Below are positions 8,055 to 17,600 of a stretch of DNA of 64,000 nucleotides, piece by piece. Every line of letters starts with the position of its first letter. Positions within the stretch are counted from its first letter, which is position 1. A program made the position numbers and the translations under genes. This DNA is from Homalodisca vitripennis (taxonomy: Eukaryota; Arthropoda; Insecta; Hemiptera; Cicadellidae). The stretch lies in assembly GCF_021130785.1 (NCBI RefSeq), contig NW_025776222.1, forward strand, positions 62,001-126,000, in the 5' to 3' direction. The notes below the pieces were generated by a model, which saw nothing but the letters and a program-made list of their open reading frames with translations, did no database searches and had not been told where the DNA came from.

Positions 8055-8472
8055 ATTTATTAAGCAATAATTTGTTAACAACTTCTTTAAAATCTTTACC
8101 AGTACTCAGTTCATTCAAAACAAAAACACATAAATGACCACAAATTGGGGGATCTTTATAGTCTTGAATCTGAGAATCATTGTAGTAGACGCTTGATTTT
8201 TTCAAATATTTAATCAATTCTATAGGTGGTTTGTCCTCAATTCTTCCATACGAATCAAAATAACATGTATTCTTATCATTTTTATAATAACAAACCCAAT
8301 GCGTTCCACTTCCCATAATCGAGTCTAAATTCACAATTCCACATTCAAATTTCTTAACTTTTTCAGGTAATGTATCTCTCATGAAGATTCCTCTAAAATG
8401 TTTAATGTTTTGGCAGATTCCTTCCAATTCTCCGAATGTTAAAGGTTCAAATTTTTTTTCCGATGTTTGATT
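8032..8472 (-). CDS. Adenovirus-type maturation cysteine protease (adenain-like)
   Basis: Recognised by GSGTHWVCYY (catalytic His), CYFDSYG (acidic residue), the SQIQDYKDPPICGHLC segment (Gln for the oxyanion hole and the nucleophile Cys), and FRGIFMRDTLP near the start. It would cleave capsid precursors during particle maturation. No ATG begins this frame: it is open from the stop at 8473-8475, so its N-terminal part overlaps the end of the upstream gene in another frame. An A8 run at about 8452-8459 lies exactly at the overlap. Either a homopolymer indel has broken a fused reading frame, or the frame is reached by frameshifting, or initiation is non-AUG. Catalytic residues all appear present. 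Confidence 0.85.
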   Translation of the reverse strand, partial: NQTSEKKFEPLTFGELEGICQNIKHFRGIFMRDTLPEKVKKFECGIVNLDSIMGSGTHWVCYYKNDKNTCYFDSYGRIEDKPPIELIKYLKKSSVYYNDSQIQDYKDPPICGHLCVFVLNELSTGKDFKEVVNKLLLNKYGFTKYF

Positions 8473-8896
8473 TCACGTAATTCAAAGTTTTTTCATCTAA
8501 TCCAGATCCTGTAACATCTTCCAACTCTTTATCTAACCAATTTAAAATGTTTCGAACAATAGGAATCACATCTTTTTTAACGATTGGAGCAGCTTTACGA
8601 ACATAAGGAACAACATTTTTAACAACTGGAATATTTTCTCCAAAATCTAATAAATCTTTCAAAAGTCCACCATTTTTGAGTTCTTTCAACTGATTATAAG
8701 AAAATTCTATTCTGGTTCCTTTATTGTTTTTCTTATGTTTTTCGAGTTTATTGTATTGTCTATTTGTTAAAAATATCTTATCTTCGCCATTTTTTAGTTG
8801 ATCTATTTTAAATTGAATACTAACGGGTATTTTCTTCTTAAAAGCGGATTTTATTTTTTCTTTCTGATTTTTGCTGAAATTTACATTCACCTCCAT
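8447..8896 (-). CDS. Small virion-type protein with 'GSG' and basic N-terminus (149 aa)
   Basis: Begins MEVNVNFSKNQKEKIKSAFKKK. Two similar units, 'QF.IDQLKNG...I.LTNRQY.K' and 'RIEFSYNQLKELKNGGLL', are followed by a Val/Pro-rich hydrophobic stretch (PVVKNVVPYVRKAAPIVKK) and GSGLDEKTLNYVK. This layout resembles the small basic protein that precedes the protease in Polintons and adintoviruses and has been compared with adenovirus pX. The start has TATAAATGG. The reading frame ends at an A8 run where the protease frame begins. A core or condensing role is inferred. Confidence 0.6.
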   Translation of the reverse strand: MEVNVNFSKNQKEKIKSAFKKKIPVSIQFKIDQLKNGEDKIFLTNRQYNKLEKHKKNNKGTRIEFSYNQLKELKNGGLLKDLLDFGENIPVVKNVVPYVRKAAPIVKKDVIPIVRNILNWLDKELEDVTGSGLDEKTLNYVKSNIGKKI

Positions 8897-8904
8897 TTAT
8901 ATAG

Positions 8905-10212
8905 TTAAAATTTCAAGTTCTCTTCGATTCCCATTCCTAGTTTTCTCTTCAAAAACATTGCTCCAGCTGTTGGAAGCGCAACAAATCTTTCACCTAAACT
9001 AGCATCTTTTGATAAAAATCTATCCATTGCCTTATCTTGCAAAACTTTATCTGCGATATGTCTGGAATTTGTGTCTCTATGTTTTGCATAAAAAATATCG
9101 TGTTCCATAGCAGCTTGATCTAATTTATTTATACCAGGATCTCCTCTTTTTAGTCTTTTTTCGAGTTTTGTGCCAGGCCCCAGATACTGATAAGTTGGTA
9201 CGTGTAATTCAAAAGGTAAATTGTTGATAAAATCATTCAAAAGTCCACTACCCTCAATCATAGATGAACTTATTGCCGGCAAAACTCGTTTTAAATATTT
9301 AATTCCATCAGGTTTTTCAATCATTTCATCAAGTTTGTTCGAAATAAAATCTTTAATCGCTTTCTTTTCGTTCAAAAAATTGTTGTTTCCAGCCTTTTCT
9401 TGAGCATAAATATAATTAATAATTCCATCGAGTTTTGTCAAATCGTCGATATATCTGTACTCAATCTTATTATCATTGTATTTTCTTACACCTGATCCTT
9501 CGATTCTTTTTTCCCAAATTGGTTTAATCAAATTGAGATATTTTTTACCTTTACTTGACTTTGGTTTCTTAGTTGATGGATCATTATTTTTGTAAATTGA
9601 ATCAGATTTCCATAAAATTTCAGTATACTTTTTCAAGTCTTCTTCAGAATATAAACCGTCTTTTGGAACATCAGTGCCTGTTAATAATCTGCATAAACCT
9701 TGAGTTCCTTCATATGTTTTTTCATTAATAATGATATCATTATGCTCAAAATTCACGGGCAAATTTCCAATCATAAAACTTTTCTTTTTTCTGTCCCAAT
9801 ACAAACCAAATTTATCATCCTTTGCTCTAGGAAGAAATTTTTTACCAATTTCACCAATTATTATATCCGTTGTTCCAGGACTTATTGGTTCAACTATGGT
9901 AGAGTGTTCAATGATTCGAGGTCTAAATGGTGTTGAAGATGGTAATTTTGGCAATTCAAACTCAGATTCTGGTATCGAAATATCAGCAAATTGTCGTACA
10001 ACTGGAACCAAATTCATCAAATTTTGATTATCGCTTAAAACATTTTCAATTTTGCCCTCAACATTTTTTATTGCAGATGTTACAGGTTGATTAATTTTTT
10101 GAATAAATTCTTGTTCTTTTTCATCAATTCGAATCTGTTCTTTAAATTCTTCGATTAATTTCTTTTCTATTTGATCAAGTTTTTTTGCTTCTTCTGAAGT
10201 TACGTTCGCCAT
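8905..10212 (-). CDS. Virion protein with phospholipase A2 domain
   Basis: A 435-residue protein. The C-terminal quarter carries a parvovirus-like PLA2 signature: YLGPGT (calcium-binding loop), then a basic run, RGDPGINKLDQAAMEHDIFY with the His-Asp catalytic pair in EHD. In the middle, FGLYWDRKKKSFMIGNLPV and YEGTQGLCRLLTG match a Polinton-conserved module. The N-terminal ~60 residues are an acidic/basic helix. Proposed role: membrane breaching during entry, by analogy with parvovirus VP1. It is intact here, starting in AATAAATGG. Confidence 0.8.
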   Translation of the reverse strand: MANVTSEEAKKLDQIEKKLIEEFKEQIRIDEKEQEFIQKINQPVTSAIKNVEGKIENVLSDNQNLMNLVPVVRQFADISIPESEFELPKLPSSTPFRPRIIEHSTIVEPISPGTTDIIIGEIGKKFLPRAKDDKFGLYWDRKKKSFMIGNLPVNFEHNDIIINEKTYEGTQGLCRLLTGTDVPKDGLYSEEDLKKYTEILWKSDSIYKNNDPSTKKPKSSKGKKYLNLIKPIWEKRIEGSGVRKYNDNKIEYRYIDDLTKLDGIINYIYAQEKAGNNNFLNEKKAIKDFISNKLDEMIEKPDGIKYLKRVLPAISSSMIEGSGLLNDFINNLPFELHVPTYQYLGPGTKLEKRLKRGDPGINKLDQAAMEHDIFYAKHRDTNSRHIADKVLQDKAMDRFLSKDASLGERFVALPTAGAMFLKRKLGMGIEENLKF

Positions 10213-10230
10213 TTATTTAGGAAAATTTTA

Positions 10231-10498
10231 AACGTGGAACGTAAAACGTGAACACGAAACGTGAACACGGAACGTAAAACGTGAACGTGGAACGTGAAAC
10301 TCGAACGTGGAACGTGAAACACGAACGTGAAACACGAACGTGAAACACGAACGTAAAACATGAACGTGAAACGTAAACACGAACGTGAAACATGAACGTG
10401 AAACATGAACGTGAAACATGAACGTGAACGTGGAACGTGAACGTGGAACGTAAAAACGAGAACACGAAACGTAAACGTGAACGTAAAAACATGAAAAC
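10231..10498. repeat. Minisatellite of short ACGTGAA/ACGTAAA variants within the Polinton
   Basis: About 270 bp made of 6- to 12-bp variants such as 'aacgtgaaac', 'aacacgaacgtg' and 'aacgtggaacg' in irregular order. All three minus-strand frames lack stops across it, giving Phe/Thr/Val/His/Arg/Ser-rich translations, which is a by-product of the unit rather than evidence for a protein. It lies between the PLA2 gene start and the end of the ATPase gene. Confidence 0.9.
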
Positions 10499-10508
10499 AA
10501 CTAGATTA

Positions 10509-11172
10509 TCACACGTTTATATTGGAAAATTTATTCAAATATTTACCATTTTTAGGCTTCAAAGTTAGATTAATAGTTAAAAATCCATAGTCTTCTTTCC
10601 AAATTTTATCACACAATTCATTAAAGTGGTTAAAACTCATATCAGATCCCACATAATTGTTGTAAATTTTTCTCGAATAGTGATCGTCTTGCTTAAAAAA
10701 CACACAACATATTCAAATTATTTCTTATAACTTGTTTATCAACCTTTGAAAAGCATTGGGAAAGATAGATACAAGATATGTTTTTGTGACGAGACATTAC
10801 GAAATATTCTTTAATAACGTCCTGATTTTCCAAAATACAATCATCAAAAACGATTAACGAATTGGGTTTACATTCGCTTAACGGAACTATGTCCTCAGAA
10901 GCATTATAAAAATGTGATATTTTCTTACTTAAGTTCTTCTCAATGTTTTCAAATCTTTCTTGTAATTTTTTATAGGCGTCCTGTTCTAAAGATTTACTAA
11001 AAACATACAAATTGGAATAAGGAATCAACCTATTGTAGATAAAATTCAATAATAAAGTTGTTTTTCCACATCCACTTGAACCAACAATTAACAATCTGAT
11101 TGGTTGATCTTTCTTATTTTCTTCAAACGTTTGAAGTTTTATCTGATCTTTTTGCTTTAAAAATTTCTCCAT
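10509..11172 (-). pseudogene. Packaging ATPase (FtsK/HerA type), broken by a frameshift
   Basis: Residues 31-39 are GSSGCGKTT (Walker A), around residue 105 is SLIVFDDC (Walker B), and RHKNISCIYLSQ follows, as in A32-like genome-packaging ATPases of Polintons and large DNA viruses. It would translocate DNA into the capsid. The first frame stops at 10693; the matching C-terminal part continues in another frame to 10509. The shift is at a T6 run near 10698-10703, so it is either a true 1-nt indel or a base-calling error. The start at 11172 has TTTAAATGG. Confidence 0.85.
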
Positions 11173-11212
11173 TTAAATAGAAGATTTTCATCTTGAAGCA
11201 ACGCTTGCGAAA
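11173..11212. promoter_or_regulatory. 40-bp divergent promoter between ATPase and penton genes
   Basis: The leftward side carries 'aagattttcatcttgaagc' on the plus strand, giving 'gaaaatcttctatTTAAATGG' on the minus strand for the ATPase. The rightward gene starts without a TAAATGG (context GCGAAAATGAAG). It is the only gap between two oppositely directed structural genes. Confidence 0.5.
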
Positions 11213-11947
11213 ATGAAGCTGTTCAAGTTGACTTCAGAAAGCTCTAAATTAGTTTTAAACTTGGAACATCCTATACACTTAGAGGAAGAATCAAATTATT
11301 TTATCGGTTTAAGCGGTTTTTATTCTGACAATTTTGTAATAAATATTAGTGAAAGTTCTCCTTATTGTATAGGATTTAGTGAGAAGAACATAACAAAATA
11401 TTATGGTTTAAACAAAGGATATTATACCTTCGATCAAATAAAAAATTCCCTTAAAAATTATCTGAAAACATTCAAACAATCAGATAAATCTTTAAACTTT
11501 GACGAAAACAAGTTTGAAATGCAAAAAAATTATCTCTCTAATAAAATTCAAATAAAATCACCAGTAAGAATAATGTTTTCAGCAATTATTGTAGATTTAT
11601 TAGGGTTTGTTCAAGAAACTATTGAGCCAAATCAGGTATATTTAGGAAATAAAACGCCAAAATTTAGACCGTTTGATGTAATTGAAGTACATTGTAATCT
11701 CGTTGAACCTAGTTTTGAAAATCATACCGAACATTTACACAAAGAATCTGAAATTTTGTACACTTTTTTCCCAAATGTTGCTTATGGATCAAAAATCAGT
11801 GAAAAACCGAATGAAATCGATTATATTCCAATTAGAAAAAATATGAAAAGAATTCAAAAAATCGTCTTAACTGTTCAAGACTCTGAGGGAAATTTATTAA
11901 ATAATGAGAGTAAAACAACAATATATTTAAGATTGAAAAAGGAATAA
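11213..11947 (+). CDS. Penton-like minor capsid protein
   Basis: A 244-residue protein beginning MKLFKLTSESSKLVLNL. It has the C-terminal pattern typical of Polinton minor capsids: PFDVIEVHCNLVEPSF, ILYTFFPNVAYGSKI, YIPIRKN and a final beta strand (TTIYLRLKKE). The fold is a single jelly-roll, which would fill the fivefold vertices. It is intact and near the expected length. It is transcribed opposite to the ATPase and is followed by the BRO remnant. Confidence 0.75.
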   Translation: MKLFKLTSESSKLVLNLEHPIHLEEESNYFIGLSGFYSDNFVINISESSPYCIGFSEKNITKYYGLNKGYYTFDQIKNSLKNYLKTFKQSDKSLNFDENKFEMQKNYLSNKIQIKSPVRIMFSAIIVDLLGFVQETIEPNQVYLGNKTPKFRPFDVIEVHCNLVEPSFENHTEHLHKESEILYTFFPNVAYGSKISEKPNEIDYIPIRKNMKRIQKIVLTVQDSEGNLLNNESKTTIYLRLKKE

Positions 11948-11953
11948 AAATGA

Positions 11954-12091
11954 GTTGATGATGATGACAAAATTCAATATTTTTACTTAAAAAACAAGGG
12001 GCTATTCGAATGGCCCCTTAACAATCTTCATCCTGACCCTGTTTTTATCAATGAATCTGGACTTTATACTGAAATAAAAATTACTAGTTAA
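11954..12091 (+). pseudogene. Remnant of a BRO-N domain gene
   Basis: In one frame the text reads IQYFYLKNKGLFE, then an 'FINESGLY' block, and stops at 12089-12091. This aligns with residues ~61-90 of the intact BRO gene just downstream, where the corresponding segment is SQYFYLKDKVALEG and FINESGLYSLI. Both ends of the domain are missing. It indicates that a second BRO gene was once in tandem. A GC-rich 24-bp hairpin (11996-12019) lies inside it. Confidence 0.75.
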
Positions 12092-12108
12092 ATTTCTTTT
12101 CTATCTAA

Positions 12109-12918
12109 ATGGAGTCAGTTGTAGACCTACTCAATAATCAACTTAGATTTAAAAGCAAACATATCTTTACAATTGTTGACGAAAATAATGAATTTTGGTT
12201 TAAGGCTAAAGATGTTGCAGAAATATTGGAATATAACAATACAGAAAAAGCGATTAGAAATAATGTCGATGAAGGTGACAAATCTCAATACTTTTATCTA
12301 AAAGATAAGGTAGCCCTCGAGGGCCACCTCGCAAATATTCACAAAGATACTATTTTCATTAATGAATCAGGACTTTATTCGTTAATTTTAAGATCTCATA
12401 AAATAGAAGCAAAAAGCTTTCAACAATGGGTTACGAGAGATGTTTTACCAAGCATTCGTAAATTTGGTGTGTACAAACTTGAAAACAAGATTAAATATTT
12501 AGAGGACAAAGTTAAGCACTTGCAAATTAAAGATGAAATCAAAACGGAAATAATTGCAAAACAAAGTGTAAAAATTGACTTAATGAAACCAGATCCTGTT
12601 TGTAAAGATTTTGATAAGAAAAAACACCATGTTTTTGTGTTAATTAAGAAGAATCACATGTGGGAATGGCCTTATTACGTTATCAGAGCTCAAAAGAGAG
12701 AAATACCGAAAAGATTGAAAGAACTTGAAATTGATTACCCAGAAATGGAAATTTTATTAAGACATGGAGATCCAAATAGTATAAATCTCTACAACCAAAT
12801 GAAAGAATCTTTGAATATTTTATACAACGGAAATCATTTTACAACAAATATGACAGAATCTCGACTGATTTATAGAATATCTAAATTACACGATGAAAAT
12901 GTTTCTAAATTTTACTAA
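12109..12918 (+). CDS. bro: BRO family DNA-binding protein (Bro-N)
   Basis: A 269-residue protein. Residues ~20-118 form a Bro-N domain: FTIVDENNEFWFKAKDVAE, AIRNNVDEGDK, IFINESGLYSLILRSHK and FQQWVTRDVLPSIRKFG. Next is a lysine-rich coiled coil (~125-155) and a C-terminal domain with HHVFVLIKKN, YYVIRAQKR and HGDPNSINLYN, as in baculovirus/entomopoxvirus BRO proteins. These bind DNA and can affect host and viral transcription; the phage relatives are antirepressors. The start has CTAAATGG. The last bases of the gene are duplicated downstream (see the tandem duplication entry). Confidence 0.85.
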   Translation: MESVVDLLNNQLRFKSKHIFTIVDENNEFWFKAKDVAEILEYNNTEKAIRNNVDEGDKSQYFYLKDKVALEGHLANIHKDTIFINESGLYSLILRSHKIEAKSFQQWVTRDVLPSIRKFGVYKLENKIKYLEDKVKHLQIKDEIKTEIIAKQSVKIDLMKPDPVCKDFDKKKHHVFVLIKKNHMWEWPYYVIRAQKREIPKRLKELEIDYPEMEILLRHGDPNSINLYNQMKESLNILYNGNHFTTNMTESRLIYRISKLHDENVSKFY

Positions 12919-13240
12919 AAACTCTCGATTTATTATATTTTGTTTGTAAATGTTTAGCATAACTAGGTAACCATTGTAGAATTCTTTTTTCATATTCACA
13001 AGGCATTTCGTTTTTATAACTTTCGCTGAAAATTTTTTTAGCACAATCTTTGCAAAAAGCATCTTTTCTATCTTTACTATACTGCCAGTTATTAAATTCA
13101 GAAATATTTTTAATTTCTTTACAAAAGTAACACTTTTTCTCTTCTAAAGTTAATTTGTCCATTTTATCATATAATTCCTTACAATAACAGTCTTTTCTAT
13201 TCTCTTCTTGACACTTGGTACATTTCTTTTGAGACTCCAT
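12905..13240 (-). CDS. Zinc-ribbon protein, tandem copy 1
   Basis: A 111-residue protein with CTKC at residues 8-11, then CYFCKE and CKDC farther on (a repeated 'C..C.....eF.....kDa.CkdC' unit) and a C-terminal HLQTKYNKSRV tail. It is a paralogue of the next gene. It lacks the middle CxxC pair that the other has, and is 16 residues shorter. The start is TTTAAATGG. Its 3' end overlaps the end of the BRO gene by 14 bp on the opposite strand. Function unknown; similar zinc units occur in phage and giant-virus nucleases and regulators. Confidence 0.75.
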   Translation of the reverse strand: MESQKKCTKCQEENRKDCYCKELYDKMDKLTLEEKKCYFCKEIKNISEFNNWQYSKDRKDAFCKDCAKKIFSESYKNEMPCEYEKRILQWLPSYAKHLQTKYNKSRVFSKI

Positions 13241-13273
13241 TTAAATAGAAAAAATTATTACACGATGAAAATG

Positions 13274-13657
13274 TTAAACTCTTGAATTATGATATTTTGT
13301 TTGTAAATGTTTTTGATAATTATTTAACCATTTTATAGTTCTTCCACATTCACATTGAGTATCTTCATAATATAATCTATGGTGATTCTTCTTTACACAA
13401 TCTTTACAATATGAGTCTTTCTTATCTCTACTATAGTGATCACTATTAAACTCTGAAATTTTTTTAGTTTCTTTACATTTAAGACATTCTTTCTCTTCCA
13501 AAGTTAATTTTTCTATTTTATCATACAGCTCTTTATGATACTTCCTATAACAATCTTTACAATTATAAATAATTCCATCTTTTCTACTCTTATCTTTATA
13601 AAATTCTTCAAAACCTTTTAATTCTTTGCACATTGAACATTTCTTTTGGGCCTCCAT
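13274..13657 (-). CDS. Zinc-ribbon protein, tandem copy 2
   Basis: A 127-residue protein. It has two units of 'C..C...K....F..D..S.KD....CKDC' (CSMCKELK with CKDCYRKYH, then CLKCKETK with CKDCVKKNH) and a C-terminal CECG...H..KYH module. It is the more complete member of a tandem pair with 12905-13240, sharing the QKHLQTKYHNSRV-type tail. The start is TATAAATGG. It ends near the integrase start region but is separated by its own promoter-like tract. Confidence 0.75.
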   Translation of the reverse strand: MEAQKKCSMCKELKGFEEFYKDKSRKDGIIYNCKDCYRKYHKELYDKIEKLTLEEKECLKCKETKKISEFNSDHYSRDKKDSYCKDCVKKNHHRLYYEDTQCECGRTIKWLNNYQKHLQTKYHNSRV

Positions 13658-14677
13658 TTATATAGAAAAAATCTTTGACTTTCTCAATTCATATTCATAA
13701 AACTTTCCGGTTATTTCTTCATTATTTAAATCTTTTATACTATAAGTTACAGGATCTGTGTTATTAATTTGATAAATCACAAAGATTTCTCTTGACCAAT
13801 TGTTCTTATATTTGTTCGAAAATGTTTGTTTTTTACTAACAATTCTTACATGATCATTGACTTTAAATTTAGTTTTCGTGTGAATTTCTGGTGGAACATA
13901 CTTAAAAACCGACTCTAATAACTCTTTTTCTGCATCTTTATCTACGTCTTTAGGCTTCATTTTGATTGTGCTATGAACAGTATCGTTATATTTCTTTACG
14001 ATTTTTTGAAGAATATCGATCCATTTAAAGTTTTTATTAATCTCAAAAATTACTTTCATTCTCTCATTTTGAGTTCTGTTATATCTCTCTACAATACTTG
14101 ATTTCTCTTCGTTTTCAGTATGATAAATCTTAATGTTGTATTTTCTCAAAACATCGTTAAATTCTTTATTTTTAAACTCTAAACCCTTATCTGTATGAAG
14201 TAAGTTTGGAGGTTTGTGATTGATCCTTATGGCATCTTTTACTATATCTTCGAAAGCTTTTGAAATATCCTTGCCGTTTTTTCTTTTGATAGCTCTTGAC
14301 CAAGCATATTTTGAGAAAGTATCAATAACATTTAACATATACTTAAATCCATCATTTTGATCTGAATAGTTAGACATTATAACTAAATCTGCTGCCCATA
14401 AATCGTCAATTCCTAATGTTATAATTTTTCTCTTTTTAAACTTCTTTCGTACTGGTGCATGAATTTCTCTAGCTTCAATCTCGATTTCTTCCTTATTCTT
14501 AGATTCTTTCTTTACTTGTTTTTCATTTGGATTCTTTATAAATTTACTCTTATTTGTCTTACATTTTGAACATTTTGCTGCAATTCTATACAACCCGTTT
14601 TGAGTTTGAACGATTTTAGAATCTATATTTTTCGTTTTTTTCTTGCATTTGTGGCAGTGAATCAAATCATCTTCCAT
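13658..14677 (-). CDS. Polinton retroviral-type integrase (DDE)
   Basis: A 339-residue protein. The N-terminal zinc ribbon has CHKC (residues 8-11) and CSKC (~36-39). The catalytic core has Asp in DLWAADL (~95), Asp in HTDKGLEF (~160) and Glu in SIVERYNRT (~195), with 33 residues between the last two. The C-terminal chromodomain-like part has KFKVNDHVRIV and FYEYELRKS. It would insert the element at a 6-bp target. The ATG follows the polymerase stop codon immediately (TAAATGG formed by the stop and start), so the two are read from one transcript. Confidence 0.93.
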   Translation of the reverse strand: MEDDLIHCHKCKKKTKNIDSKIVQTQNGLYRIAAKCSKCKTNKSKFIKNPNEKQVKKESKNKEEIEIEAREIHAPVRKKFKKRKIITLGIDDLWAADLVIMSNYSDQNDGFKYMLNVIDTFSKYAWSRAIKRKNGKDISKAFEDIVKDAIRINHKPPNLLHTDKGLEFKNKEFNDVLRKYNIKIYHTENEEKSSIVERYNRTQNERMKVIFEINKNFKWIDILQKIVKKYNDTVHSTIKMKPKDVDKDAEKELLESVFKYVPPEIHTKTKFKVNDHVRIVSKKQTFSNKYKNNWSREIFVIYQINNTDPVTYSIKDLNNEEITGKFYEYELRKSKIFSI

Positions 14678-17600
14678 TTACATGTCAAAGTTTCCAAGTT
14701 TATTTAACTCATCTAATATATCAGATTTTGCTTCATTTTTATAGCCATAAGGTACTGTATCGATCTTATTTTCTAGAACGATTCTCTTATCATCTTTAGC
14801 GTTCAGTGCCAGCTTGTTTATGGTAACTGTGTACAATTCATGTTTATAGCTTTTTATTACAGTCATCTCCCTAAATTCTTCTTTATCTTCGAACAAACAT
14901 CTCTTCAAGTTTTCGATATTTATTGTTTTATTTACAACGCTTCTCTTAATTCCTTTACACCTAACTGGATTTTTGTCTAGATATTTGTACGAGTACATCT
15001 TTGATCTTAAACCACAAAATTCTTCTAATATCTCGCCGTTAAATTCGTCTTTGAATTTCCCTATTACCTTCTTATTTTTAGTAGTGAAACATTCATGATC
15101 TTTTGGATAATCACTTGTATCAAAGTCATCTATATTTTCTTTAATAATTTTAAAAGGATCTCGTTTCAATTCTAGAAAATAACTGTCTGTATCCATGTAA
15201 CACAGATTCAAATCTGGATCAAACTTCTTTAATTTGTTGTAATAAAACTCGTACATTAGCAATTTTGAGAGGTCGAGAACTGAAAATCCTATGTAAATCG
15301 GTTTGTTAAATTTAACCTTTTGTTTGTACATGTGACTCGCTATACAGTTGTCGTCAAAGATGTTAAAGCATTTGAAATTTGTTTTCTTAGCTTGTTTCAT
15401 TGAAAATTCTTCATTTCCAAGCTTAATATCACATCCTTTTCTCACATTTTCCATAGATTTTCCAAAAACTGAGTTGTTCATCAGCTTATAAAAGTCCTTT
15501 TCAAAGTCGCTTGTAGCTTTGGTTCTCATGTTTGTGTTAAAATCAATGTATTCTTTCATAAAAGGCTTCTGATCGAATGCAATAACTCTATTCACATGTT
15601 TCAAAATCATACCTTGTTCCAAATAGAACTTCAAATTTCTCGAATGAACAACGTATTCAGTTTTATCCAGTAGAGTTGTGCAAAGTTTGTTTTTAAAATG
15701 TTCTGGAGCAAGAGGTAAATCCTTGTGATGTTCGTGTAAATTTGTTGGATATCCAAGATCATCTTCGAGAATATAGCCATAATCTTCGTCGCCAGTGAGT
15801 TCCAAAATTGTTTCTTGCCCCTCTTCTTTTGTATACGTTTTAGGATCCATCCACTTGATTTCGTTATATGGTAAATTTTTCATAAGACCATACCCATAAA
15901 GGTTGTTTGCATCGACGTACAACAGATAGCTTTCTGGTTTTGTCTTATCGAAATCTTTCAAATATTTGTTATTTGCTTTAACATATCGTTTAATACATTG
16001 AGAAATGCCTCCGCGAATACCTTTTTCAATCATTAAATACATGTTATAATCGTTAATTAGCTGAAGCTCAATTTTCGTTAATTTTAACATAGCATCCCAA
16101 GCAAGACTAGGAGCAGTCAGATAGTGTGCTGGATCAAGCTTATAGCAATTCAAACAAATATTCCTAAAATTTTCAAAGATATCAGCGAGCAATAAAACAT
16201 CTTGAATGTTGTACAAATCAGAATAATTTCCCAGATTTTTCTCTTTTAATTTGTTCCAAAAATTTAAGTAGTGTTGATAATCTTTCTCAGATATGCTCTC
16301 ATCTGTCAAGAGTGAATAGAAATCTTGAATTTTCAGCTCTTCTTTGTAATCAAGTTTTTCAATACTATCGATAAATTCATAGGGAAATATTCCTTTTCCT
16401 GACAATATTTTAAAAATCTCTTCTTCGTCATTTGGCTGTCTTTCTATTATCTCATTCAGTCCATCTTGTATAAAATGATTTGTATGTTTGAAGTCTTCTC
16501 TCTTTAGATTTTTAGCTAACTTTTCTATAGACGAGGCCATGAATCTGAACGTGTCTACGAAAGAGAATTTTATGAACTTTCTAGGTTTGTCACCATCAAA
16601 CTCATACCCGTATCCAGAATTTACAGAGTAATTTATATATCGTTCATCGGTGTTTGCAATCAAATCAACATTACCGTATTGTTTTGCCAATTCTTTTATG
16701 TACAAATGCGTATCGTAATTAGACATATTGTGACAGAAAACGGGAATATTCTGAGGAAATTTCAAATTCAGATTACAAATTCTATGAGCTGCACCTCGAA
16801 ATTTTCCAGTCAAATGACAGTGATCTCTGCATTTTTTGAATGCATCATAAGCAGAACTCCAATTATCTGGTAAAAACCCTAAAGTTTTTTCAGTGTCTTG
16901 ATACGATATTTCTTCACAAATGTGGCAAAGATTTGAATTTTGATACGAAATTTCTTCTTCGTCAGTCAATTTCATGGGCTTCATGTTCTTTGAATTATAT
17001 TTTTTAGCTATGTACTTCGATAATTTATTGAGCTCTTCAAACAATTTTGTAGGAACGTTCGGCAACTCTTCTTCATTTTTTGCTCGATAACATATCGGCT
17101 TGTACATACGATTGGTCACATTTGACACTAAATATAGAGTAAAACCATAAGGAATGTGCTTCTGAATCTTGGTTGTAGTCGATCTTTGTGGATTGTTCTT
17201 GCATGTCGGAATTTTTTCTAATATGCTCTCAAAGTCCATATAAATTACGTACGGATGGCTAAACTTCTTTTGATAATTAGTAAATTTAGTTGTTTGACCT
17301 GGAAATGGCATAATAGGTTTGCATACTTCATGTTGCTTGCAAATTTCTAAATGATCTGCTAAATCTCCAGATTTGTAGAAATGGCTTAAACATCTTCTAC
17401 ATAGCAATTTTTTATGTTCGTGTTTAGATAACTGAGAACTCACTAATCTATTTAAATCAGTTATCAAAACAAAATGGGATTTGTCTTCTTGTTTTACATA
17501 CAGTAGATCAATATTTAATTCTGCATCATATTTTTCAGAAATTTGTAACGGAACAACCTTAATACTTTCATCAAAACTGTAGACATTGATAGACATTTTT

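Noticed and set aside
10200..10500. Three overlapping minus-strand frames rich in Phe, His, Val, Arg and Ser
   Set aside because: They are translations of the minisatellite in each frame; the absence of stops follows from the repeat unit.
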